A stretch of DNA of 64,000 nt, taken from positions 1 to 64,000 of the forward strand of contig NZ_CP077369.1 of the NCBI RefSeq assembly GCF_019048525.1, written 5' to 3'. Below the pieces are notes generated by a model. It saw only the letters and a list, made by a program, of their open reading frames with translations, was not told the DNA's origin and did not search any database. Each line of letters starts with the position of its first letter. Position 1 is the first letter of the stretch. Below, piece by piece: positions 8,499 through 16,925 of this stretch. The DNA comes from Acinetobacter lwoffii. Its GTDB lineage: Bacteria; Pseudomonadota; Gammaproteobacteria; Pseudomonadales; Moraxellaceae. The translations under genes were made by a program, and so were the position numbers.

Positions 8499-10673
8499 TT
8501 GAAATCTTGGCTCACTCGTCTCAAGCAAACCACCTATAACACGACCTTGATGTATAACCTGCGCATGATGACGGCATTTGCAGGTACCGCCTTTGTTCCC
8601 TATTTTATGGGACAACAATTGATGACGATCCCATTGACTTTAGGGGTGGTCGCAGCTGGTTTAAGCGATATTGATGACCGCTTTTCGGTGCGGATTTTAA
8701 ATCTGCTCTACACCTACATTGGCTTCTTTATTACGGCAGTAGGCGTATATCTGCTTTTTCCTTATCCCTTGCTGTTTGCCTTGGCCTTAATTGTGTCCTG
8801 TATTGCCCTGATTTTGCTGGGTTCACTAGGGCGACGCTATGCCACGATTTCCTACGGCTGTCTGGTGATTTCCGTTTATTCCATGCTCGGGGTGGAGCTG
8901 TTTGATGAATGGTATAAACAGGCTGGTTTATTGGTCATCGGCGCGATGTGGTACGGTCTGCTGTCGACCATCAGTTTCCTGATTTTCCCTGCCCGGTTGG
9001 CGCAAGACAAGCTTGCCATTTCCTATTCTGCTCTCGGTGACTTTTTATATGCCAAGTCCAATCTGTTTGATGTGGACATGACCCCGAAAAGCTATCAGCA
9101 AAGCATGATTGAACTCTCGCTTGAAAATGGGAAACTGATTGCGATTTTTAATGAGATGAAAACTGCCCTTTTGACTCGCCTGAAAGGTGACCGGGGGCAA
9201 AAAGACACCCGTCGCAGCCTGCAATATTATTTTGTCGCGCAGGATATTCATGAACGTGCCGATTCAGCGCATATTGATTATCAGAAACTGGCCAAGATTT
9301 TCCAGCATAGCGATATCCTGTTCCGCTTCCAGCGCATCATGTCAATTCAGGGCAAAGCCTGTAAGGACCTGAGTGAAAGTTTGCTGATGCGCAAACCTTA
9401 TGTACATAACCAGCGCTTCAAGCATGCCTTTGATAACCTGAGACAGTCTCTGGATAAGTTACGTCAGGAGCAGCAGTATGATCAGGTCTGGATCAGTGCC
9501 CTGTTTGCGCTGTTTCAAAACCTGAAATCGATTGATGCCCAGTTACGCAACCTGGAAACCGAGCAGAATATCAAGTCCGAGCGTTTCAAACATATCGAGA
9601 ACCAGCTTAGAGATGATGACCTGAAAGGCTGGGATGACATCAAGATTCGGATTAAGCAGCATCTGACCCCAGAATCGGTGCTGTTCCGGCATGCCATTCG
9701 CCTGTCGATTGTGCTGCTGATCAGCTATATTTTTGTACAGGTCAGCAATATTGAATATGGTTACTGGATTTTATTGACCGCACTCTTTGTCAGCCAGCCC
9801 AACTTTAACGCCACCAAACGGCGTTTACGTCTGCGTATTATCGGTACGTTGGTCGGTATTATCCTCGGTTATGCCATTTTATATTTTGTGCCGTCCATCG
9901 AAGGACAATTATTGCTTCTGGTACTGAGTGGGATTCTGTTCTTTGAATTGCGCAGTAAACAGTATGCACAGGCCACCGCCTTTATCACAATTTTAGCCCT
10001 GATCAACTTCAACCTGGACGGTATGGGCTATGCCGCGGCCATCCCGCGTATGATCGACACCTTGATTGGCTGTGCGATTGCCTGGTTCGGCGTCAGCTTT
10101 ATTTTTCCAGACTGGAAGTTCCGGCGTTTGCCGCGAAGTATCAAACGCAGCCTGCAGGCAGAAGCAGATTATTTGAGTGAAGTAATCGAGCAGTATAAAT
10201 CAGGACGTAATAATGGCCTGAAATATCGGATTGTGCGCCGTGCGGCCCATAATACCGATGCCGAGGTGGCTTCACTAATTTCGACACTGGCCACTGAACC
10301 GGATATTGATCCGGTACAAAAATCGCTAGCCTTTGAGTTCCTTTGTCTGAACCATACTTTTATCAGTTATATTGCTGCACTGGGCGCACACCGGGAAAAA
10401 ATTGAAGATCAGGACATTCTGAATTTACTAGACAAAGCACTTGAGAACATTCGTGGTGCATTGCTAAGAGATGAAATGCCCGATTTAAGTGCGCAAAATA
10501 TGATTGCCCATATTCGCCAGCGCCTGGCTCAAGATCAGGAGCAAGATCAGAAATCCCTGATCATTTTGCAGCAACTGTCTTTAATGTTCAGCATTTTAAA
10601 GCAGTTGAGCCAACTGAAACAAAGTTTGAGTCATGAGCGTGATGAACAGGCAACTGAATTAGGTTCATTATAA
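8499..10673 (+). CDS. yccS: YccS/YhfK-type FUSC family inner membrane protein
   Basis: A 724-residue FUSC-family protein of unknown transport function. The arrangement is typical: a hydrophobic block at about 25-165 (YccS N-terminal domain), a hydrophilic cytoplasmic stretch at about 170-400, and a second hydrophobic block at about 405-525 containing the FUSC-like segment YWILLTALFVSQPN. A long soluble tail follows. Translation begins at TTG: the frame has no earlier ATG, and AAAGGA lies at the right distance upstream (8487-8492). It is followed by the YcxB-like gene on the same strand after 85 bp. Confidence 0.88.
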   Translation: MKSWLTRLKQTTYNTTLMYNLRMMTAFAGTAFVPYFMGQQLMTIPLTLGVVAAGLSDIDDRFSVRILNLLYTYIGFFITAVGVYLLFPYPLLFALALIVSCIALILLGSLGRRYATISYGCLVISVYSMLGVELFDEWYKQAGLLVIGAMWYGLLSTISFLIFPARLAQDKLAISYSALGDFLYAKSNLFDVDMTPKSYQQSMIELSLENGKLIAIFNEMKTALLTRLKGDRGQKDTRRSLQYYFVAQDIHERADSAHIDYQKLAKIFQHSDILFRFQRIMSIQGKACKDLSESLLMRKPYVHNQRFKHAFDNLRQSLDKLRQEQQYDQVWISALFALFQNLKSIDAQLRNLETEQNIKSERFKHIENQLRDDDLKGWDDIKIRIKQHLTPESVLFRHAIRLSIVLLISYIFVQVSNIEYGYWILLTALFVSQPNFNATKRRLRLRIIGTLVGIILGYAILYFVPSIEGQLLLLVLSGILFFELRSKQYAQATAFITILALINFNLDGMGYAAAIPRMIDTLIGCAIAWFGVSFIFPDWKFRRLPRSIKRSLQAEADYLSEVIEQYKSGRNNGLKYRIVRRAAHNTDAEVASLISTLATEPDIDPVQKSLAFEFLCLNHTFISYIAALGAHREKIEDQDILNLLDKALENIRGALLRDEMPDLSAQNMIAHIRQRLAQDQEQDQKSLIILQQLSLMFSILKQLSQLKQSLSHERDEQATELGSL

Positions 10674-10758
10674 TTTGGCTGATTTTGGAACAATATACTC
10701 ACTGAATTGGTACAATTAGTGCTAAACTTTTTACAGTTTAAAATCTGCTAATTTCATT

Positions 10759-11319
10759 ATGACTGCGAAAAATTTATACGCTTATACCCTACAGCCTGTG
10801 AACTATGAAATTTCAGAAGCCGAGCAGCGTCATGCTCAGCTGGTGATCTGGCGTAGTACCAATAAAATTGGCATGAAAGCATGGCTGATCATGGGTGCTG
10901 TTGTTGCACTTTCTATTCTGGGCATTCTGCTCCTGAAGAACTATTCTACCGTGTTCTGCTGGGTGGCCATTGTCTGTGTGGTGTTGTATTACCTGATCCG
11001 TACCTTTGGTCTGGAATGGTATGTTAAACGCAAGATGAATGAATTTCCGGTACAGGAAATCAAAGGTGTTCGCCTGGGCGTGCAACCGCATGGTATCGTG
11101 ATGCGCCAGAAAATGGGCATGCAGGAAGGTGTTGGCGCGATTAGCTGGAAAGACATCTATGAATGGTACAACACACCAGAATTCATGTTGGTCAATTTCA
11201 AAGTAAAAGGCCAGCAAGGCGCCTATATCCTGCCGAAACGTCTGGACAGCAAAAACTTCTCTTTCGCTACGATTCGCAAGCATCTGGAAGCAGAAGTCGG
11301 CGCAGCAAAACAAATCTAA
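10759..11319 (+). CDS. YcxB-like membrane protein
   Basis: A 186-residue protein with two adjacent hydrophobic helices at about 43-60 and 65-82, followed by a soluble C-terminal domain with conserved tryptophans (ISWKDIYEWYNTPEFMLV) and a KRLDSKNF segment near the end. This pattern matches the YcxB-like family (two helices then a PH-like domain), whose function is not known. It ends at a strong terminator. I cannot assign a biochemical role. Confidence 0.7.
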   Translation: MTAKNLYAYTLQPVNYEISEAEQRHAQLVIWRSTNKIGMKAWLIMGAVVALSILGILLLKNYSTVFCWVAIVCVVLYYLIRTFGLEWYVKRKMNEFPVQEIKGVRLGVQPHGIVMRQKMGMQEGVGAISWKDIYEWYNTPEFMLVNFKVKGQQGAYILPKRLDSKNFSFATIRKHLEAEVGAAKQI

Positions 11320-11337
11320 ACTGTTCTTTCTTCAGTG

Positions 11338-11370
11338 AAAAACCTCCTGCCCCGGCATGGAGGTTTTTTT
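11338..11370 (+). terminator. Rho-independent terminator after the YcxB-like gene
   Basis: Arms AAAAACCTCC and GGAGGTTTTT enclose an 11-base loop and are followed by a T tract. It isolates the YcxB-like gene from the Fur-box-controlled gene beginning just downstream. Confidence 0.85.
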
Positions 11371-11388
11371 AATCTCAAAATAATAAAT

Positions 11389-11410
11389 GATAATGAGAAT
11401 AAATATTATC
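11389..11410 (+). promoter_or_regulatory. Fur box upstream of the PepSY-flavodoxin reductase
   Basis: A 22-bp element with perfect inverted hexamer ends (GATAAT at 11389-11394, ATTATC at 11405-11410) and an internal GAGAAT matches the Fur operator GATAATGATAATCATTATC closely. It lies about 80 bp before the proposed start at 11489, where it could cover a promoter. Iron repression of the following gene is inferred. Confidence 0.75.
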
Positions 11411-11488
11411 CTCAACACCTATAATTCGGGCTCAAACTTCAGTTATAATTTTGCCACTTTTATAGATCTCACCCTTAATCTGACGACC

Positions 11489-14071
11489 ATGTTTAAAAAG
11501 ACATTTTTCCAAATCCACTGGTTTCTGGGGATTACAGCAGGTTTAATCCTCTCGATAATGGGGGTCACTGGCGCAATCTATTCCTATGAACAACAAATAT
11601 TAAAATGGATGAATAGCGACAGTTATACGGTTCAGGTTCAGCAACGTGACAAACTCACGCCTGCCGAGCTGTATCAGCACTTTAACCGTACTGCGCCTGA
11701 CATGAAGATCAACAGTATTACCGTGGCACAAGATCCAAGTGCTTCGAGTACCGTGAATGTCGCTAAAGAAGGCGCACGGCGTGGTCAGAACATCATGATC
11801 AACCCGTATACTGCGGAAGTCTTACCAGAGATTAAGGGTCGGGAGTTTTTCCAGTTTATTCAGCAACTGCATCGTAATTTGACGGTTGGTCCAGTAGGTA
11901 AACAGATTACCGGTGCCTGTACCCTGATGCTGATCTTTTTTGTCTTGTCAGGTCTATACCTGCGCTGGCCGAAACGTCATTCGATCAAGCAATGGTTCTT
12001 TGTAAAACCTCAGCTGAAAGGCCGTAATTTTATCTGGGATCTGCACGCTGTTGTGGGAACCTGGGTGGTGATTTTTTACCTGATTTTAGCCTGTACCGGC
12101 CTGTACTGGTCTTATGACTGGTGGCGCAATGGCATGTTTAAGGTACTGGGTGTAGAGCGTCCGCAACCGGAAATGCAGGCCAATGCCGGCAATAACCGTG
12201 GTGAAGGACATCCAGGCGGCGAACGTGGCCCACGTGCTGAAGGTGAAGCACGCGAAGGTCTCAGCCCTGAAGCTACTGTCCGTGCATTGGACCAGAGCTG
12301 GATTGGCTTTAACACTGAATTTTCAGATAAGTATTCTACTGTAACGTTTAACCTTCCGAAAAAACCGGATGGTGAAATGCAACTGAGCTTTGTCGATCCA
12401 ATCGTTCAGCATGAACGTGCACGAAACAGTGCCACTTATAATTACCAGACAGCTGAATTTACCAAAGTTGAGCTGTATGAAGATAAAAAGCTCAATGAAA
12501 AGATCATGAGCAGCATGTTACCGGTGCATCGTGGCAGCTTCTTCGGCCCGATCTACCAGTTCTTTGCCATGGTCGCAGCCTTGTTGATGCCGTTGTTCTT
12601 CGTGACCGGCTGGATGCTTTATCTGAAACGTCGCAAACAGAAACGCTTAACACTGGCAGCACGTCAGGGTGCGACTGCAGTAAACCTGGATGAAAATGCA
12701 AAACCGTGGCTCATCGCCTATGCCTCACAAACAGGGGTTTCTGAGCAACTGGCTTGGCGTACAGCAACTGCCCTGCAGGAAGCACGTCAACCGGTAACAG
12801 TGAAGCCGGTACAACAACTGACGCTTGCCGATTTACTGCAAACCGAACAGGTATTATTTGTTGCCAGTACCTATGGCACGGGCGAAGCACCAGATCTGGC
12901 TTCTTCTTTTGAGAAAAAAATCCTGTCTGCTCAAGCTGATCTCAGCCATTTAAGTTATGCGGTATTGGCTTTAGGTTCTCAGGAATATCCAGACAGCTAT
13001 TGCAGTTTTGGTCACCGTATTGATCAGTGGTTAAAACAGAATGGTGCCCAGCAGCTATTCAATACGATTGAAGTCGACAATGCCAATAACGAGCATATCC
13101 AGCAATGGAATAGTGCGCTGGAACAAGTCACTCGACTTGAGCTACAAGCGATGAGTATTGATAAGACCTTTGATCACTGGAGTTTGAGTAAACGTGAAGT
13201 CCTCAATCCGGGTAGTCTGGGTGCGCCTGCCTTCAATATCGAACTGACCCCTGAGCATGAAGCCGTCTGGCAAGCAGGTGATATTGCCGAGATTCAGCCA
13301 GGAAATAGCCCAGAACGTATTCATGCATTTATGCAAAAGCACCAGATAGCAGCGGGTACACAAGTACCTTCTATGCAACAGAATATTGAACAGGCACTCT
13401 GGGATCGTGATCTGACTCAGGCTGAACCTTTTGATTCTCTGGATCAGCTCCTCACGCAATTACCGGTTTTGGCAACACGTGAATACTCCATTGCCAGTAT
13501 TCCAAGCCAGCAGGTTTTACGTCTGGTGGTACGTCAGCAAACCGATGCTAGTGGTAATCTGGGATTGGGTTCAGGCTGGCTGACCCAGCATGCGGCTCTC
13601 AATGCGCCCATTGCACTGCGTATTCGCAGCAATGAATCTTTCCACCTGATTGATGACAACCGCCCGATTATCTGTATTGGTAATGGTACCGGCATTGCCG
13701 GACTATTAAGTCTGCTCAGTGCGCGTAACCGTCAGGACTATAGCCAGAACTGGCTGATCTTCGGTGAACGTCAGCGTGAACACGACTTCTTCTTTGAAGA
13801 AACCATTCAGGCCTGGCTGCAAATGGGAACCCTGAAACGTCTCGATCTTGCATTCTCGCGCGACCAGCAGGAAAAAGTTTATGTACACCATAAACTGCGT
13901 GAACAGGCTGAAGAACTAAAAGCTTGGATTGCTCAAGGTGCAGTGATTTATGTCTGTGGTAGCATCAATGGCATGGCCAGCGATGTGGATCAGGCCCTGA
14001 TTGAGATTCTCGGTGAAACGCTGCTCGATCAATTACGTCTGGATGGACGTTATCGCCGTGATGTATATTAA
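11489..14071 (+). CDS. PepSY-TM / flavodoxin / FAD-NAD(P) reductase fusion (iron-regulated)
   Basis: An 860-residue membrane flavoprotein. Order: a PepSY-associated membrane module with four helices (1 to about 390), a flavodoxin FMN domain starting near 405 (YASQTGVSEQ), a ferredoxin-reductase-like FAD domain (REYSIASIPS near 664) and an NAD(P) domain (IGNGTGIAG near 728, YVCGSINGM further on), ending in an aromatic residue. Such fusions pass electrons from NAD(P)H through flavins to the periplasmic face, and related PepSY proteins reduce ferric siderophores. The start is set at ATG 11489 (MFKKTFFQIHW), because the upstream in-frame ATG at 11387 falls at the edge of the Fur box. Iron reduction is inferred from this control. 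Confidence 0.85.
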   Translation: MFKKTFFQIHWFLGITAGLILSIMGVTGAIYSYEQQILKWMNSDSYTVQVQQRDKLTPAELYQHFNRTAPDMKINSITVAQDPSASSTVNVAKEGARRGQNIMINPYTAEVLPEIKGREFFQFIQQLHRNLTVGPVGKQITGACTLMLIFFVLSGLYLRWPKRHSIKQWFFVKPQLKGRNFIWDLHAVVGTWVVIFYLILACTGLYWSYDWWRNGMFKVLGVERPQPEMQANAGNNRGEGHPGGERGPRAEGEAREGLSPEATVRALDQSWIGFNTEFSDKYSTVTFNLPKKPDGEMQLSFVDPIVQHERARNSATYNYQTAEFTKVELYEDKKLNEKIMSSMLPVHRGSFFGPIYQFFAMVAALLMPLFFVTGWMLYLKRRKQKRLTLAARQGATAVNLDENAKPWLIAYASQTGVSEQLAWRTATALQEARQPVTVKPVQQLTLADLLQTEQVLFVASTYGTGEAPDLASSFEKKILSAQADLSHLSYAVLALGSQEYPDSYCSFGHRIDQWLKQNGAQQLFNTIEVDNANNEHIQQWNSALEQVTRLELQAMSIDKTFDHWSLSKREVLNPGSLGAPAFNIELTPEHEAVWQAGDIAEIQPGNSPERIHAFMQKHQIAAGTQVPSMQQNIEQALWDRDLTQAEPFDSLDQLLTQLPVLATREYSIASIPSQQVLRLVVRQQTDASGNLGLGSGWLTQHAALNAPIALRIRSNESFHLIDDNRPIICIGNGTGIAGLLSLLSARNRQDYSQNWLIFGERQREHDFFFEETIQAWLQMGTLKRLDLAFSRDQQEKVYVHHKLREQAEELKAWIAQGAVIYVCGSINGMASDVDQALIEILGETLLDQLRLDGRYRRDVY

Positions 14072-14087
14072 GATAACCTGATATGCT

Positions 14088-14115
14088 AAAAACCGGGCTC
14101 AATGGCCCGGTTTTT
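14088..14115 (+). terminator. Rho-independent terminator after the PepSY reductase
   Basis: Arms AAAAACCGGGC and GCCCGGTTTTT with a six-base loop, continuing into T residues. Confidence 0.88.
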
Positions 14116-14169
14116 ATTGAAGATGCAAAAGCAATAATAAGAATATGAATAAGAAAAAAGGAACCCTGG

Positions 14170-14964
14170 ATGCTCAATCAACTTAAACGAAGTCTTAGCC
14201 TGATCTCTGGCTTGATCCTATGTATCAATAGCGTCTGGTTACTGAGCCAAGGTCAGAGGCATTTTGCTATTGCCCTGTCGATCTTCATTGGGGTGGCACT
14301 CATCCTGTACGCCTTATTTTTTTCATCTATTCAGCGCTGGAAACAGAATTCCCGATTCAGAACCTTGTTCTGGAACAGTCTCTGGGGCGGATTTCTATTC
14401 TGGATCATCAGTGTCGCGGCTTTCTTCGCTTATATCCAGATGTCAATCAACCCGACTATTCCGGCACGACCTGCTGCAGCGATTTTAGTATTAGGTAGTG
14501 GTATTAATCAGGGTCAGCCCTCACCCATCTTAAAAAATCGTCTGGATACCGCAGCAAAATATGCAGAACGATATCCGAACACTTTAATCATTATGACCGG
14601 TGGACGAAATTTCTGGGAGAGACAGAGCGAAGCTGAAGTCATGCAAAGTTATATCTACACGAACTATCCGCAGCTCAAAAACCCCATTAGCTTAGAAGAT
14701 CAAAGCAGAAGTACCCAACAGAACCTGCAATATTCTCAGGCAATCCTAAAACAGCAACATATTGATCGAAATGAGCCCATCGCGATTGTCACTAGCGATT
14801 TTCATAGCCCTCGTGCCCGTGCCATTGCCAGACATCAGGGTTATCAACAAGTCATCAGCCTGAGTGCCAGCACACCCCAGAATGTTCGCTATAATTCCTG
14901 GTTACGCGAATATTTTGCTTTGATAAGTGGCTGGCTACTGAATGAATATTCATTGTTCCAATAA
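14170..14964 (+). CDS. YdcF/SanA family (DUF218) membrane protein
   Basis: A 264-residue protein with three hydrophobic helices in the first 100 residues and a DUF218 domain behind them. Visible family segments are ILVLGSGIN, IIMTGGRNFW, SEAEVM, EDQSRSTQQN and IVTSDFHSPRAR, which line the presumed active site. Members such as SanA and ElyC affect cell-envelope integrity, but the reaction is unknown. The start has a GGAACC-type site nine bases upstream. It is convergent with the DUF2750 gene and belongs to no obvious operon. Confidence 0.85.
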   Translation: MLNQLKRSLSLISGLILCINSVWLLSQGQRHFAIALSIFIGVALILYALFFSSIQRWKQNSRFRTLFWNSLWGGFLFWIISVAAFFAYIQMSINPTIPARPAAAILVLGSGINQGQPSPILKNRLDTAAKYAERYPNTLIIMTGGRNFWERQSEAEVMQSYIYTNYPQLKNPISLEDQSRSTQQNLQYSQAILKQQHIDRNEPIAIVTSDFHSPRARAIARHQGYQQVISLSASTPQNVRYNSWLREYFALISGWLLNEYSLFQ

Positions 14965-14989
14965 ACAAGCTGTTTTAAAAACAATAAAT

Positions 14990-15451
14990 TTAATTTAAAC
15001 GGATCTGCCTAGGCAAAGGCATATCCGGATTTTTAAACAGTTCCGGCTTTTGCACATAGATCTGATACAGATAATTTTTAATATCAAGTAATAATTTTTC
15101 CGGTGCCACCAGAATATTCTGCCCTTCCGGGGTCAGGTCAAGCGAAACAATGGTACTTTCCTGACGTAAAAAGGGAATGACTTTCTCTACAAAATCCTTG
15201 AGACCAATTTCCTGAATCTCGTAATTTTCCCAATTGTCTTTAATCAACAGTCGAGCCAGACCTTTACTTTGCCAACAGGCAAATGCGCGTTGTCCGGTCG
15301 GCGTGGCACATAAGGCCCACCCATCCTGATAGAGTGCAAAAATGCCAGCATTAGCAACAATGGCTTCAATATATTGCTTATAAAGCTGTTGAGGATCGAA
15401 AGCAGTTTTTTGGGATTTGGTCGCGGCTTTGCGCTGATAGGGATTTCTCAT
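14990..15451 (-). CDS. DUF2750 family protein
   Basis: A 153-residue soluble protein. The central part (WALCATPTGQRAFACWQSKG, then the DFVEKVIPFL and LDLTPEGQNILVAPEKLL segments) fits DUF2750, a family of uncharacterised proteins with a split Rossmann-like pattern. The N-terminus is basic. It lies between ydcF and the tRNA cluster on the minus strand, so it could be reached by transcription running out of the tRNA operon. The function is unknown. Confidence 0.72.
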   Translation of the reverse strand: MRNPYQRKAATKSQKTAFDPQQLYKQYIEAIVANAGIFALYQDGWALCATPTGQRAFACWQSKGLARLLIKDNWENYEIQEIGLKDFVEKVIPFLRQESTIVSLDLTPEGQNILVAPEKLLLDIKNYLYQIYVQKPELFKNPDMPLPRQIRLN

Positions 15452-15523
15452 GGTCGTGAAATCTTAATATTATTATAATACAATCAGATTCTAAGGAATA
15501 AATAGAGTTGAAGCAAGAAGATA

Positions 15524-15599
15524 TGGTGGGCGCTGACGGGATCGAACCGCCGACATTCTGCTTGTAAGGCAGACGCTCTACCAACTGAGCTAAGCGCCC
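15524..15599 (-). tRNA. tRNA-Val (UAC), copy 1
   Basis: A complete cloverleaf read on the minus strand: acceptor GGGCGCT pairs with AGCGCCC, the anticodon loop CTTACAA gives UAC, the T-loop is GTTCGATCC, and CCA is encoded. It is the last gene of the eight-tRNA transcript. Confidence 0.97.
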
Positions 15600-15704
15600 T
15601 GAGAAAACAACAACGTTGTTTTAAATGACGCAAGACCAACAAGGGATGTAGTCTTGGTATCTTGAAAACTCAGATCTCAGGAATCCAAGCTTCTCATCTT
15701 AGGA

Positions 15705-15781
15705 TGGCGCAGCGGACGGGGCTCGAACCCGCGACCCCCGGCGTGACAGGCCGGTATTCTAACCAACTGAACTACCGCTGC
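15705..15781 (-). tRNA. tRNA-Asp (GUC), copy 1
   Basis: A 77-base tRNA with acceptor GCAGCGG, anticodon loop CTGTCAC (GUC), discriminator G and encoded CCA. Twelve bases separate it from Val copy 2, in a spacer nearly identical to that between Val copy 3 and Asp copy 2. Confidence 0.97.
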
Positions 15782-15793
15782 ATCGTAAGAATC

Positions 15794-15869
15794 TGGTGGG
15801 CGCTGACGGGATCGAACCGCCGACATTCTGCTTGTAAGGCAGACGCTCTACCAACTGAGCTAAGCGCCC
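15794..15869 (-). tRNA. tRNA-Val (UAC), copy 2
   Basis: Identical in sequence to Val copy 1, with anticodon UAC and encoded CCA. Part of the alternating Val-Asp array. Confidence 0.97.
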
Positions 15870-15938
15870 TGATAAAGAGTGTCAATCTTTAGTTTATTAA
15901 ATTCAGGCTCAGGGACCTCAATTTAATTTCTTTTGAAA

Positions 15939-16015
15939 TGGCGCAGCGGACGGGGCTCGAACCCGCGACCCCCGGCGTGACAGGCCGGTATTCTAACCAA
16001 CTGAACTACCGCTGC
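15939..16015 (-). tRNA. tRNA-Asp (GUC), copy 2
   Basis: Same sequence as Asp copy 1, anticodon GUC, CCA encoded. Confidence 0.97.
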
Positions 16016-16029
16016 ATCGCAAAAGAATC

Positions 16030-16105
16030 TGGTGGGCGCTGACGGGATCGAACCGCCGACATTCTGCTTGTAAGGCAGACGCTCTACCAACTGAGCTAAG
16101 CGCCC
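16030..16105 (-). tRNA. tRNA-Val (UAC), copy 3
   Basis: Identical to the other Val copies, anticodon UAC, CCA encoded. Confidence 0.97.
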
Positions 16106-16126
16106 TCAAAAGGTCTATCGTATAAA

Positions 16127-16203
16127 TGGCGCAGCGGACGGGGCTCGAACCCGCGACCCTCGGCGTGACAGGCCGATATTCTAACCAACTGAACTACCGC
16201 TGC
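16127..16203 (-). tRNA. tRNA-Asp (GUC), copy 3, with a covarying anticodon-stem pair
   Basis: Anticodon GUC as in the other Asp copies, but the outermost anticodon-stem pair is U-A instead of C-G. Positions 16160 and 16176 have both changed, so pairing is kept. It lies next to Asp copy 4 without a Val gene in between. Confidence 0.96.
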
Positions 16204-16251
16204 ATTTACACAATGTCACTATTGTGGCAAACGAAAATCAAGATCTTAAAG

Positions 16252-16328
16252 TGGCGCAGCGGACGGGGCTCGAACCCGCGACCCCCGGCGTGACAGGCCG
16301 GTATTCTAACCAACTGAACTACCGCTGC
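16252..16328 (-). tRNA. tRNA-Asp (GUC), copy 4
   Basis: Same sequence as Asp copies 1 and 2, CCA encoded. It is the second gene of the transcript. Confidence 0.97.
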
Positions 16329-16356
16329 AACTATAAGGTCTCAACATAAAAGAGCT

Positions 16357-16432
16357 TGGTGGGCGCTGACGGGATCGAACCGCCGACATTCTGCTTGTAA
16401 GGCAGACGCTCTACCAACTGAGCTAAGCGCCC
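16357..16432 (-). tRNA. tRNA-Val (UAC), copy 4 (first of the transcript)
   Basis: Identical to the other Val copies. It is the promoter-proximal gene of the array, its 5' end about 33 bases downstream of the -10 element. Confidence 0.97.
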
Positions 16433-16464
16433 TTTCTAAACGTCTATCATCGTTTGATGGGTGC

Positions 16465-16492
16465 ATTATAGAGAATCTGCACAGCCTGTCAA
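16465..16492 (-). promoter_or_regulatory. Sigma70 promoter of the tRNA array
   Basis: Read on the minus strand: a perfect -35 TTGACA (16492-16487), a 16-bp spacer and a perfect -10 TATAAT (16470-16465), followed by a GC-rich discriminator (GCACCC). Such discriminators are typical of stringently controlled stable-RNA promoters. It points at tRNA-Val copy 4. Confidence 0.9.
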
Positions 16493-16925
16493 ACGCTTTT
16501 CGGAATGTTTTCCACTTTTTAGGTGTGACTGATTAAAAAATAGGTTGTTTGTTAAAAAAAACAACACTTTTTGTTTATTTTTTAAGTCTCTACCGAAATT
16601 TTTTAATTTTCAAAATGAAAATTGAAGCGAAATTTTGTGTTTTACCCTGCGAAGTTTCAGTCTAACCACACGACATATTGCAATTCTGATTAAGGATTAT
16701 ACAAAGCTTTAAAATACTCGACGTTGTGTTCATGTAATCTTTCAACTGTCATTTATTTTTATTCAGAAAATACCAGTAAATCTAAGCTTCAAATAATCAT
16801 TTAACCCATTCCATGCGATAAAAATACCATCTGGATCAGATTAATCAATCTTTTCTGCTGTCTCCACCAAGCAGATTCAGTCCATAAAAACAAAACCATT
16901 TTCACATAATCTTAAAATCTAACTT
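16493..16925. other. AT-rich spacer between tRNA array and the YkuD gene
   Basis: Beyond the tRNA promoter this stretch holds long A and T runs and no convincing gene or RNA. Because the YkuD gene ends at 16926 on the minus strand, the spacer lies downstream of it, yet no clear terminator hairpin is visible. Confidence 0.5.

Noticed and set aside
15662..15892. A 76-codon plus-strand frame across the tRNA cluster
   Set aside because: It reads through tRNA-Asp and tRNA-Val on the opposite strand; its GLEPATPG and LTGSNRRH pieces are the well-known false proteins made from tRNA sequence.
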